Shown here one piece after another: positions 18,064 to 25,618 of a stretch of 33,681 bases of DNA (the stretch's first letter is position 1; each line of letters begins with the position of its first letter). The translations under genes and the position numbers were made by a program. Origin of the DNA: Bordetella parapertussis (GTDB lineage: Bacteria; Pseudomonadota; Gammaproteobacteria; Burkholderiales; Burkholderiaceae_E). The DNA is taken from NCBI GenBank assembly GCA_945872335.1, contig CAMBZS010000012.1:1-33681 (forward strand), read 5' to 3'. Below the pieces are notes generated by a model. The model was not told the DNA's origin and ran no database searches. It saw nothing but the letters and a program-made list of their open reading frames with translations.

Positions 18064-18678
18064 GTGCCCCACACGCTCGACTATTTCATGGCCCCGTCAT
18101 CACCCTGGAGCTACCTGGGCCATCAGCGACTGCGCGATCTGTGCACGGGTCATGCCATTCCGATCCGGATGATGCCGATCGATCTGGGCAAGGTGTTCCC
18201 GCAATCGGGTGGGCTGCCGCTGCCCCAGCGCGCGCCCCAGCGGCAGGCTTACCGGTTGGTCGAGCTTGCGCGCTGGCGCGACATCACGGGACTCCCCCTC
18301 AACCTGCAGCCCCGATTCTTTCCTGTGAGCGGCGACGATGCCGCGCTCGTCCTGATCGGCGCGCAACTGCATCATGGCGACCCGGCTGCGCTCGATCTGG
18401 CCGGGCGCGTGCTGAGTGCGGTCTGGGCCGAGGAGCGCAATATCGCTGACCCGCAAGTCATGGCCGCTCTGATCGCCGACGCCGGCCTGGATGGTGAGGC
18501 CATTGTTGCCCGGCGCCCCGATGCCATCGTCCGCTACGAGGCCAACACGAAGGAAGCGATCGCCCGCCAGGTATTTGGCGCTCCCTGGTATGTCTGGCAG
18601 GACGAACCGTTCTGGGGCCAGGATCGGCTCGACTTCCTAGAGCGGGCACTGGCCAGCCGCGTCGGCGCGCGCGGCTGA
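18064..18678 (+). CDS. 2-hydroxychromene-2-carboxylate isomerase-like (DsbA-fold, kappa GST type)
   Basis: The 204-residue product has the N-terminal LDYFMAPSSPWSYLG motif, with the serine (S13) that replaces the thioredoxin cysteine in HCCA isomerases and kappa-class glutathione transferases. The C-terminus carries FGAPWYVWQDEPFWGQDRLD, also diagnostic. In naphthalene degraders this family isomerises 2-hydroxychromene-2-carboxylate in a glutathione-dependent way; many genomes hold stand-alone copies of unknown substrate, and no aromatic-ring gene is nearby. GTG at 18064 is chosen because GAGGA lies seven bases upstream and homology begins at once. The same frame is open further upstream only because it overlaps hemJ out of phase. 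Confidence 0.85.
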   Translation: MPHTLDYFMAPSSPWSYLGHQRLRDLCTGHAIPIRMMPIDLGKVFPQSGGLPLPQRAPQRQAYRLVELARWRDITGLPLNLQPRFFPVSGDDAALVLIGAQLHHGDPAALDLAGRVLSAVWAEERNIADPQVMAALIADAGLDGEAIVARRPDAIVRYEANTKEAIARQVFGAPWYVWQDEPFWGQDRLDFLERALASRVGARG

Positions 18679-18679
18679 T

Positions 18680-20125
18680 ATGGCGCATCCACCGGAAACG
18701 CCCCGCTCCGACCGGCGTACGCCCCGAAACGGCCCGCGCTCACCGCAGCCCCGCCCGCAACAGCCAACCTCGCAGCAAACCGTCGCGCCGCGCCCGGGCG
18801 CGGGTCTGCAGCTGTTTGCACCGTGTCCACGCGGACTCGAACCGACCCTCGCCCAGGAGCTCACCTCGCTGGGTGCCGACGCGTGCCAGCCCACCGGCGG
18901 CGGCGTGGCCTTCAGCGGCAACGCCACGCTCGCGATGGCGGTCAACCTGCACAGCCGCATCGCGAGCCGCGTCCTGATGCGCGTTGAAGCAGCCCGCTGC
19001 CGCGACGAGGACGAACTCTACAAGCTGGTGCGTCGAATCGAGTGGGAGCGCTGGTTCAGCGAGCGGCTTACCCTGCGTGTCGATGTGTCGGCACATCGTT
19101 CGCCGCTTCGCAGCTTGAACTTCGCCGCCCTGCGGGTGAAGGACGCGATCTGTGACCGTTTTCGCGAGCTCGCGGGTGCTCGTCCATCCGTCGATACCCG
19201 CTCACCCGATGTCCGGGTGTTTGTGTTTCTCGATGCGATCGACGCCACTATCTATCTCGATCTCTCGGGCGAGTCACTTTTCAAGCGCGGCTGGCGCGGC
19301 GTTGACGATTCCGCGGGCGCAGCGCCTCTCAAGGAAAACCTTGCAGCCGGGCTCCTGGCACTCGCCGGATGGCAACCCGGTACCCCGCTCCATGACCCGC
19401 TCTGCGGGTCGGGCACGCTTCTGATCGAAGCCGCGCAACACACGCTTGGCATTGCGCCAGGACGGGAGCGCAGTTTCGGATTCGAAAAGCTGAAGGGATT
19501 TGATGCTGTGGCGTTTGCCAACCTGAAACAGGCGGCGGAGCAGAAAGCGACTGAGTCCTGCGCGGCAGTCGTGTCCTCGCGGAAGACCCTTGGGATCTCC
19601 GGGGGCGATATCGACCCCCGGGCCGTCGAGCGTACACGACGCAATCTGCTGCGTGCCGGCGTTCCCGACGGTACAGTTGTATTGAAGGTGGAGGACTTCG
19701 GCGCACCGCGGGTCGCACCCTCACCAGCACCAGCACCCGTACCCGCTGCGCCGGCCCCGCCCGCACCCGCCAATCAGGCCCCGCCTGCGGCTCCGCGCGG
19801 CATCATCGTGACCAACCCGCCATACGGCGAGCGCCTCCATGCACAGCTGCACGCCCCCACTGAACCGGCGTCCGGCGAGCGCTCGACCGCAGCCGGGGAC
19901 CCTGCACCCATGACCGCCGCCGATCGCGCTCACCAGCTCGCCATGCAGCGCATCGGCACCACACTGCGTCAGCATTTCGGCGGCTGGCGCGCCTGTTTTC
20001 TCTCGCCCGACCCCGAGCTGCCGCGACAACTCGGCATGCAGCCAAGGCGACGCACACCGCTCTTCAACGGCGCGATCGAGTGCCGCCTGTTCTGTTTTGA
20101 AATCTTTGACCGCCCGGCCCGATGA
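18680..20125 (+). CDS. THUMP-domain class I SAM-dependent RNA methyltransferase (RlmL-like)
   Basis: The 481-residue protein resembles the N-terminal half of RlmL, which makes N2-methylguanosine in 23S rRNA. After a Pro/Arg/Gln-rich leader (residues 1-40) comes LQLFAPCPRGLEPTLAQEL, a THUMP domain (about 50-165), then LFKRGWR, APLKENLAAGLL, and the SAM-binding DPLCGSGTLLIEAA at about 239. Catalytic NPPYGERL is at about 379, and a RRRTPLFNGAIECRLFCFEIF C-terminus follows. An Ala/Pro-rich spacer of roughly 28 residues (about 345-372) is inserted just before the NPPY motif. The start ATG is one base after the upstream gene. Its stop overlaps the yggS start. Confidence 0.85.
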   Translation: MAHPPETPRSDRRTPRNGPRSPQPRPQQPTSQQTVAPRPGAGLQLFAPCPRGLEPTLAQELTSLGADACQPTGGGVAFSGNATLAMAVNLHSRIASRVLMRVEAARCRDEDELYKLVRRIEWERWFSERLTLRVDVSAHRSPLRSLNFAALRVKDAICDRFRELAGARPSVDTRSPDVRVFVFLDAIDATIYLDLSGESLFKRGWRGVDDSAGAAPLKENLAAGLLALAGWQPGTPLHDPLCGSGTLLIEAAQHTLGIAPGRERSFGFEKLKGFDAVAFANLKQAAEQKATESCAAVVSSRKTLGISGGDIDPRAVERTRRNLLRAGVPDGTVVLKVEDFGAPRVAPSPAPAPVPAAPAPPAPANQAPPAAPRGIIVTNPPYGERLHAQLHAPTEPASGERSTAAGDPAPMTAADRAHQLAMQRIGTTLRQHFGGWRACFLSPDPELPRQLGMQPRRRTPLFNGAIECRLFCFEIFDRPAR

Positions 20126-20883
20126 ATATGCCCACCGCGTCGCCTACAGACGACACCGCTTCCTCGCGACTGGCCGCCGTGCAGGAGCGAATCCATCGGG
20201 CCTGCGCGGCCGCTGGGCGTGCCCCCTCTTCGGTATCGCTCCTTGCGGTGAGCAAGACCTGGGACGCATCGCGCGTGCTTGAGCTCGCCCTGCTCGGCCA
20301 GTACGCGTTCGGTGAGAATTATCTGCAGGAAGCACTGGCAAAAATTGCCGCCCTTGAGGCTGCTGGATCCAGCCCGATCGAATGGCACTTCATTGGTCCG
20401 ATTCAATCGAATAAAACCCGCCCGATTGCCGAGCACTTCCACTGGGTTCATTCCATCGAACGAGAAAAGATTGCCATCAGACTGTCGGAGCAGCGCCCGG
20501 CGGGCAGCCCGCCGCTTCAGGTGTGCGTGCAGGTCAATGTGTCGGGAGAAGCGAGCAAGAGCGGCTGCGAGCCTGTTGAAGCCCTGCCGCTTGCATTGGC
20601 TGTGGCACGGTTGCCGGGTATCCAACTGCGAGGCCTCATGACCATCCCCGAACCCAGTGACGACTCCGGGTTGCAGCGGTCGCGCTTTGCAGCGCTCAGA
20701 AAATTGTTCGAAAGCATCCAGCAGACCCTCAACGCCCAAGGCATTGACGCTAACCGGTTCGACACGCTTTCGATGGGGATGTCGGACGATCTCGAGGCAG
20801 CGGTTGCCGAGGGGGCAACGCTCGTCCGGGTGGGCACCGCCCTTTTCGGCCGGCGCCTTGCCGCTTTTGGGCCAGCGCCTTGA
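20122..20883 (+). CDS. yggS: YggS family PLP-binding protein (PLP homeostasis protein)
   Basis: The 253-residue protein is a single-domain PLP-barrel protein involved in vitamin B6 and amino acid homeostasis; no catalytic reaction is established. K45 in LLAVSKTWDAS is the Schiff-base lysine. FGENYLQEALAKI, WHFIGPIQSNKTRPIAEHFHWVHSIE, VNVSGEASKSGC, GLMTIPEP and TLSMGMSDDLEAAVAEGATLVRVGTALFG are all classic family motifs. It starts in an ATGA overlap with the methyltransferase. YggS is very often next to proC; here proC lies 2.1 kb away, beyond rpsT and murJ. Confidence 0.95.
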   Translation: MNMPTASPTDDTASSRLAAVQERIHRACAAAGRAPSSVSLLAVSKTWDASRVLELALLGQYAFGENYLQEALAKIAALEAAGSSPIEWHFIGPIQSNKTRPIAEHFHWVHSIEREKIAIRLSEQRPAGSPPLQVCVQVNVSGEASKSGCEPVEALPLALAVARLPGIQLRGLMTIPEPSDDSGLQRSRFAALRKLFESIQQTLNAQGIDANRFDTLSMGMSDDLEAAVAEGATLVRVGTALFGRRLAAFGPAP

Positions 20884-20884
20884 T

Positions 20885-20944
20885 GGCCTCTTGCCATCTG
20901 GCCTCTTACCATCAGGCCTCTTACCATCAGGCCTTTCACCGTCT
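20885..20944 (+). repeat. Four tandem 15-bp repeat units between yggS and rpsT
   Basis: Consecutive 15-bp units begin at 20885, 20900, 20915 and 20930. Units 2 and 3 are identical (GGCCTCTTACCATCA); unit 1 differs at two positions and unit 4 is more degenerate. The array starts one base after the yggS stop codon and has no coding role in the assigned frames. Confidence 0.85.
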
Positions 20945-20999
20945 TCAGGCCATCACTTTGATGGCCACCCCCTCGCCTTCAGGCCATCGCCTTGATGGC
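20944..20999. repeat. Direct duplication of the rpsT 3' end
   Basis: A 22-bp sequence (TTCAGGCCATCRCYTTGATGGC) occurs at 20944-20965 and again, with two differences, at 20978-20999. The second copy contains the stop codon and last codons of rpsT on the minus strand. A related CCTTGATGGC also spans the yggS stop at 20878-20887, so the whole junction is built from similar words. Confidence 0.75.
20948..20966. terminator. Perfect 8-bp hairpin between convergent yggS and rpsT
   Basis: GGCCATCA-CTT-TGATGGCC can fold on either strand in the gap between two convergent genes. There is no T-run on either side, so it is not a textbook intrinsic terminator. It could serve as a bidirectional 3'-end stabiliser, or be a by-product of the surrounding duplications. 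Confidence 0.4.
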
Positions 21000-21242
21000 G
21001 GCTGCCAGCCGACTCTTGTAACGGGACGCGGTGTTCTTATGAATGATGCGCTTGTCAGAGATGCGGTCGATGACCGACTGAGCCTGCTGCATCACCTGGG
21101 TGGCAGCCGCCTTGTCGCCGGCGCCAATCGCCTTGCGGACACTCTTGATTGCCGTACGAAGCGTCGAGCGCTGGCTCGAGTTCTGCGCATTGAGACGGAC
21201 CGACTGCCGGGCGCGCTTACGCGCCGACGCAATGTTTGCCAT
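20979..21242 (-). CDS. rpsT: 30S ribosomal protein S20
   Basis: The 87-residue basic protein binds 16S rRNA in the body of the small subunit. [20 protein letters not shown], the [11 protein letters not shown] segment and [16 protein letters not shown] near the end are typical of S20. It is a single-gene unit lying divergently from murJ, as in many betaproteobacteria. A GGGATTGTCCC inverted repeat immediately precedes the ATG and could mask the ribosome binding site; E. coli S20 is known to autoregulate its translation, but no conservation of this element is claimed. Confidence 0.98.
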   Translation of the reverse strand: MANIASARKRARQSVRLNAQNSSQRSTLRTAIKSVRKAIGAGDKAAATQVMQQAQSVIDRISDKRIIHKNTASRYKSRLAAAIKAMA

Positions 21243-21298
21243 GGGACAATCCCGAAAAGATCCGGCGAACCCGGAAAATGACGAAGGGAAAGCTTTGA

Positions 21299-21328
21299 AG
21301 TGTAACCCGATTTCGGGCGGCCCGCCAA
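21299..21328 (-). promoter_or_regulatory. Possible sigma70-type promoter of rpsT
   Basis: On the minus strand TTGGCG (21323-21328) and TACACT (21299-21304) are separated by 18 bases, with four of six matches each. The predicted leader before the rpsT ATG is about 50 bases. No better candidate is visible in the rpsT-murJ gap. Confidence 0.4.
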
Positions 21329-21394
21329 ATTGCCAAACGGCTGGGTTGCAGCGAGCCAGCGCTGTCTGGGCCAGCCAGTTGCGGAGCGCTTGAG

Positions 21395-22945
21395 GTGAAC
21401 CTGCTGAAGGCCGCGGCGACTGTGAGCGGCTTTACGCTGCTTTCCCGGATCACCGGGCTCGTTCGCGAAACGCTGATCGCGACCCTGTTTGGCGCGTCCG
21501 CCGCCACCGATGCGTTTTTCGTGGCTTTCCGCCTGCCCAACATGCTGAGGCGACTCTTCGCCGAGGGCGCGTTCTCGCAAGCATTCGTTCCCATGCTGGC
21601 CGAACGGAAGCTTGAGGCCGAGCAGGGCAACAGCGAACAGGCGCGCGCCTTTGTGAGCCGGGTCGCCACCGCGCTTTTCTGGTCACTTCTCGCGGTCACG
21701 CTTGCCGGCATCGTTGGCGCACCGCTCCTGGTCTGGCTGATGGCCGCCGGCCTCGAGCCGTCAGCCGAGGCGGCGGCCATCCTGATGACCCGCTGGATGT
21801 TTCCCTACATCCTGCTCATCTCCATGGTCGCGCTCGCCGCAGGCATTCTGAATACCTGGAAGCGTTTCGCCGTGCCGGCCTTCACACCGGTGCTGCTCAA
21901 CGTTGCGATGATCGCAGCGTCACTCGCGCTCTCCTCACGCGTTGATCCGCCGGTGCTTGCGCTTGCGGCAGGGGTGATTGCCGGGGGCGTGGCCCAGCTT
22001 GCGCTGCAGTGGCCCGCGTTAAAGCGCATCGGCATGCTGCCCTCGATCGGACTGAATCCGTTTGCTGCGTTTGCCGATCCTGAAGTGCGCGCCATCATTG
22101 TCCGCATGGGGCCGGCTGTGCTCGCGGTGTCGGTGGCCCAGTTGAGCCTTGTCATCAACACTCACATTGCCTCGCGGCTCGCGCCCGGCAGCGTGAGCTG
22201 GGTTTCTTTTGGTGACCGACTGATGGAGTTTCCCACCGCGCTGCTCGGCGTTGCGCTGGGAACGGTACTGCTCCCTTCCCTCGCGCGAGCCAGCCAGCGC
22301 AGCGACACTGGTGAATACGCGAGCCTCCTCGACTGGGGCCTGCGACTGTGTGTGATGTTGTCAATTCCCGGCATGATCGGGCTTGCGCTGATGGCCGAAC
22401 CGCTCACGGCGATGCTTTTTCACTACGGGCGGTTCGACGCGCACGACGTCGCCATGACCCGGCAGGCCGTGCTCGCCTACTCGGTCGGGCTGCTGGGCTT
22501 GATCGCGGTCAAGGTGCTGGCCCCAGGGTTCTACGCGCGGCAGGACATCCGTACGCCAGTCAAGATCGCGCTGGTCGTACTCATCGCCACCCAGCTCATG
22601 AATCTGTTTTTCGTGCCCTGGCTCGCGCACGCCGGACTCGCGCTCTCGATCTCAGTGGCCGCCTGGTGCAACGCGGTACTGCTTTTGCGTGGCCTGCTCA
22701 GAAACGGCACCTACCGACCCGCCGCCGGTTGGGGCCTGTTCGCGTTGAAGGTGTTGGTCGCCGCCGCTGCGATGGCGCTGCTGCTTGTGCTTAGCGTGCC
22801 GAGGTTTGATTGGATCAGCCTGCAGGCCATGCCGCTCGTGCGCGCGGTGCTGGTCCTGTCGCTGGTGGCGCTTGCGGCCGCCACCTATCTGGGCGCGCTC
22901 CTTCTGATGGGCCTGAGGCCAAGACAATTCATACGCAGGGACTGA
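21395..22945 (+). CDS. murJ: Lipid II flippase MurJ (MviN)
   Basis: The 516-residue inner-membrane protein of the MOP superfamily flips lipid II for peptidoglycan synthesis. It begins [22 protein letters not shown], followed by [35 protein letters not shown], the most diagnostic MurJ segment. About 14 hydrophobic helices follow, along with [16 protein letters not shown] and [23 protein letters not shown] at 21395 is used, with GGAG eight bases upstream. It is divergent from rpsT and followed 77 bases later by proC. Confidence 0.97.
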   Translation: MNLLKAAATVSGFTLLSRITGLVRETLIATLFGASAATDAFFVAFRLPNMLRRLFAEGAFSQAFVPMLAERKLEAEQGNSEQARAFVSRVATALFWSLLAVTLAGIVGAPLLVWLMAAGLEPSAEAAAILMTRWMFPYILLISMVALAAGILNTWKRFAVPAFTPVLLNVAMIAASLALSSRVDPPVLALAAGVIAGGVAQLALQWPALKRIGMLPSIGLNPFAAFADPEVRAIIVRMGPAVLAVSVAQLSLVINTHIASRLAPGSVSWVSFGDRLMEFPTALLGVALGTVLLPSLARASQRSDTGEYASLLDWGLRLCVMLSIPGMIGLALMAEPLTAMLFHYGRFDAHDVAMTRQAVLAYSVGLLGLIAVKVLAPGFYARQDIRTPVKIALVVLIATQLMNLFFVPWLAHAGLALSISVAAWCNAVLLLRGLLRNGTYRPAAGWGLFALKVLVAAAAMALLLVLSVPRFDWISLQAMPLVRAVLVLSLVALAAATYLGALLLMGLRPRQFIRRD

Positions 22946-23022
22946 ACGCTGGCGCAAAGCAAGGCTCGGAAATCCGGTACCCTCGCCAGCCATCAAACGA
23001 TGCGACCTTCACGGAGACTTCG

Positions 23023-23832
23023 ATGCGGATAGTGTTCATTGGCGGCGGCAACATGGCCACCGCGCTGATCGGCGGACTGGCCGGCAAGACTCCGAACGCC
23101 CCGCTGATATCGGTTGTCGACCCGGTTGCTCAGCAGCGCGAGCCGTTGCAGGCGCGGTTCGGCGCACGCTGCTTTGCAGCGCCAGAGCCGGCCGCATTGG
23201 ACGCCGACGTCGTGGTGTTCGCGGTCAAGCCCCAGCAGATGCGGGAAGCCGCTGAGGGCTGCGCAGCCTGGGTTTCAGGCCAGTTGGTGATCAGCGTTGC
23301 CGCAGGTATCCGTATCCCGGATCTTCAGCGTTGGCTTGCCGGTCACCGGCGCATCGTGCGGGCCATGCCCAACACGCCGGCCCTGATCGGGCTGGGCATC
23401 ACCGGCCTGTGTGCCGCAGCCGAGGTGGCCGCCGATGACCGGGCCACCGCCGAATCAATCATGCAAACCGTGGGTGAGACCCTCTGGCTGGAAGACGAGT
23501 CGCTGATCGACGCAGTGACTGCGGTAAGCGGAAGCGGCCCGGCCTATGTGTTTCGCTTCATCGAGGCCATTGAGCAGGCAGGCATCAAACTCGGTCTATC
23601 GCCCTCTGACTCGCGCAAGCTCACCCTGGCCACTTTTCGCGGCGCCGCCGAGCTTGCGGCCCGTTCGTCGGAGCCACCTTCGATCCTGCGCGAACGCGTG
23701 ACCTCCAAGGGCGGCACAACGGCCGCAGCGCTGGCGGTGATGGAGGAGTCCCGGCTGGGCGCCTCGATGGAGCAGGCCTTGGCTGCCGCGGCCCGTCGCG
23801 GGGCCGAGTTGGGCGACGAGTTCGGGCGATAG
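23023..23832 (+). CDS. proC: Pyrroline-5-carboxylate reductase
   Basis: The 269-residue NAD(P)H-dependent enzyme performs the last step of proline synthesis. MRIVFIGGGNMATALIGGL forms the Rossmann nucleotide-binding site, VVVFAVKPQQM and RAMPNTPALIGLGITG are conserved. The C-terminal signature includes AVSGSGPAYVFRFIEA and LRERVTSKGGTTAAAL. ATG at 23023 is chosen because GGAGA lies five bases upstream and homology starts there. An open extension back to 22810 overlaps murJ and has no family similarity. It converges with ubiA. Confidence 0.96.
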   Translation: MRIVFIGGGNMATALIGGLAGKTPNAPLISVVDPVAQQREPLQARFGARCFAAPEPAALDADVVVFAVKPQQMREAAEGCAAWVSGQLVISVAAGIRIPDLQRWLAGHRRIVRAMPNTPALIGLGITGLCAAAEVAADDRATAESIMQTVGETLWLEDESLIDAVTAVSGSGPAYVFRFIEAIEQAGIKLGLSPSDSRKLTLATFRGAAELAARSSEPPSILRERVTSKGGTTAAALAVMEESRLGASMEQALAAAARRGAELGDEFGR

Positions 23833-23859
23833 GCTCAAACGCCGGCGCCGGCGCCTCGC

Positions 23860-24744
23860 TCAGCGCCAGGCGCCTCCCAGCCAGGCATCGGCGAGCACCC
23901 CCCCAAAGACCGCGGCTCCCAGCCAGTTGTTGTGATTGAACGCCCGAAAGCACCCCTCTCGAGTGCGCGACCGGATCAGCGAGTAGTGATAGGCGGCAAG
24001 CGCTGCAGCCACTGCGAGTCCCGAGAAATAGGCTGGGCCGAGTCCTTCGAGAAGGCCTACCCAGCCCAGCAGCGCGAGAGCGAGCGCATAGCACGTCACC
24101 ACCGCCAGCAGATCGAAGCGTCCAAAGGTAATCGCGGATGTGCGGATACCGATCCGCAGATCGTCATCGCGATCGACCATGGCGTACTCGGTGTCATAGG
24201 CGATCGCCCACGCGACGTTGGCAGCGAGCATCACCCAGCCCGCAAGCGGCACCGTACCCAGCACCGCCGCGTATCCCATGGGGATACCAAAGCCGAAGGC
24301 AATACCGAGATACGCCTGGGGAATGGCAAGGAACCGCTTGGTGTAGGGGTAGCTGGCCGCCAGAAACGCAGCCACGCCGGCGAGCGCCCAGGTGAGCGGA
24401 TTGAACGGCCAGACCAGCGGGAGTGCCGCAATCGAAAGCACCACAAACACCGCCACCGCTTCCCAAGGCGCAATCAGTCCCGCAGTTAGCGGCCGGTCCC
24501 GGGTGCGTTTGACGTGACGATCGAAGTCGCGATCGGCAAAGTCGTTGATGGCGCACCCCGCCGACCGCATGAGCAGGGTGCCGAGGCAAAACGCGAACAC
24601 CGTATAGACATCCGGGCGACCCGAACTGGCGATGAAGACCGCCCACAGGGTCGGCCACAGCAGCAGCAGCGTGCCGATCGGCTTGTGCAAACGCACGAGC
24701 CGCCAGTAAAGGCCCAGCCGATCGATGAGGGTGGTGGTGCGCAA
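23860..24744 (-). CDS. ubiA: 4-hydroxybenzoate octaprenyltransferase
   Basis: The 294-residue integral membrane prenyltransferase attaches the polyprenyl chain to 4-hydroxybenzoate in ubiquinone synthesis. The first Asp-rich motif NDFADRDFD spans residues 67-75 and the second, [13 protein letters not shown], spans about 183-195; together they bind magnesium and the prenyl diphosphate. [18 protein letters not shown] at the N-terminus is typical. The start is a TTG at 24744, supported by GGGAGA about ten bases upstream. It is the last gene of the long minus-strand series and converges with proC; a chorismate lyase gene (ubiC) is not seen nearby. Confidence 0.96.
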   Translation of the reverse strand: MRTTTLIDRLGLYWRLVRLHKPIGTLLLLWPTLWAVFIASSGRPDVYTVFAFCLGTLLMRSAGCAINDFADRDFDRHVKRTRDRPLTAGLIAPWEAVAVFVVLSIAALPLVWPFNPLTWALAGVAAFLAASYPYTKRFLAIPQAYLGIAFGFGIPMGYAAVLGTVPLAGWVMLAANVAWAIAYDTEYAMVDRDDDLRIGIRTSAITFGRFDLLAVVTCYALALALLGWVGLLEGLGPAYFSGLAVAAALAAYHYSLIRSRTREGCFRAFNHNNWLGAAVFGGVLADAWLGGAWR

Positions 24745-24811
24745 GGCGAGGATCTCCCGCGCTTAGTGTAGCGACTCGAGGCCTGCAGCCTGGTACGAGG
24801 CGCGGCGCTTC

Positions 24812-25495
24812 TTACCGCCGCGAGCGTGAGCGCGACGCGGGTTCGGTTGGAGCGGTCGATGCGGCGTGGGAGGCGGCGTGGGCGGCGGCGTGGGGGGCGG
24901 CGTGGGCGGCTCCCTGCGAGGTGGCCTGCAGCGCCGTTCCGGCCTTCACCGGCAACTCGGGAGCCGACGCCGCCCCGCGCTCCGGCTCCCGCTGGCGTTG
25001 CGCCTCGCCAGCCTCATGGGACCCACAGCAGCGGACCTCCTCGATTCGCCCCAGCCCCCGAAACTCGGACTTGGCTGGGACATTGCCCACCACCAGATCA
25101 ACCCTGTCACGCGCTGCGGCCCTCGCGGGCACGATCTGGGCAGCAGCGCCGCCCAGGACCAGCCCGGAGGCGAGCATGCGGCGCAGATTGGCTTCACCCA
25201 CACCACGCACCCGCCGCCGAAAATCATCGGTATCGCGGAACTGTCCGCCGGTCGATCGCGCTGCAACGATTCGTGACGCGAGCGCGGGCCCGATGCCGCG
25301 CACCCGCTCCAGCTCGGCTGCGGGCGCAGCGTTCGCATCGACCGACACCACTGAAGCGGCCGCCACGTTTTCGCCAAGCAAGGTGGCCACCAGTGCGATG
25401 CCGGCCGCTGCCAACGCGAACTCGGCAACCAACGCCTTGCGGCCGCGGCCGCGCGCGGCGCCTCGCACTGAAACCCCCCACTTGCCCCATGTCAT
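24812..25495 (-). CDS. ComEA-like helix-hairpin-helix protein with His/Ala-rich tail
   Basis: From the ATG at 25495 the product is 227 residues: a basic N-terminus, one hydrophobic segment (about 23-42), then a ComEA-type double helix-hairpin-helix region (about 50-114). The latter includes VDANAAPAAELERVRGIGPALASRIVAAR, paraphrased as two hairpins each with a G-[IV]-G turn. ComEA proteins bind DNA in the periplasm during transformation. The remaining half is unlike ComEA: a Glu/Arg-rich stretch with adjacent cysteines and a tail where HAAx recurs four times (about 195-213), then Ser/Arg repeats. The start is uncertain; in-frame codons at 25537 (ATG) and 25558 (GTG) would lengthen it. It lies downstream of lapB on the same strand. 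Confidence 0.75.
   Translation of the reverse strand: MTWGKWGVSVRGAARGRGRKALVAEFALAAAGIALVATLLGENVAAASVVSVDANAAPAAELERVRGIGPALASRIVAARSTGGQFRDTDDFRRRVRGVGEANLRRMLASGLVLGGAAAQIVPARAAARDRVDLVVGNVPAKSEFRGLGRIEEVRCCGSHEAGEAQRQREPERGAASAPELPVKAGTALQATSQGAAHAAPHAAAHAASHAASTAPTEPASRSRSRR
24861..24908. repeat. Four 12-bp tandem repeats encoding the HAAx tail
   Basis: Units GCGGCGTGGGnG begin at 24861, 24873, 24885 and 24897 and differ only at position 11 (A, C, G, C). They encode the His-Ala-Ala-x tail of the ComEA-like protein on the minus strand. A 12-bp unit keeps the frame when copies are gained or lost, so this could vary between strains. Confidence 0.85.
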
Positions 25496-25618
25496 GCGCA
25501 CGAGCCACCCCTTGGACCCACCGATCAGGGGCACCATCTTGCGCCTGGGCAGCGGCACGGAACCGAGGCAGCTCAGCCCGGCGAACTATGCCGGAAGGTA
25601 CCTCGACATGCCCACCCG

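Noticed and set aside
22810-23022. N-terminal extension of proC into murJ
   Set aside because: The Rossmann start MRIVFIGGGNM and a good ribosome binding site at 23013-23017 fix the start at 23023.
23841-23852. GCCGGCGCCGGC palindrome between proC and ubiA
   Set aside because: Simple GC-rich palindromes are expected by chance at this base composition, and no T-tract follows.
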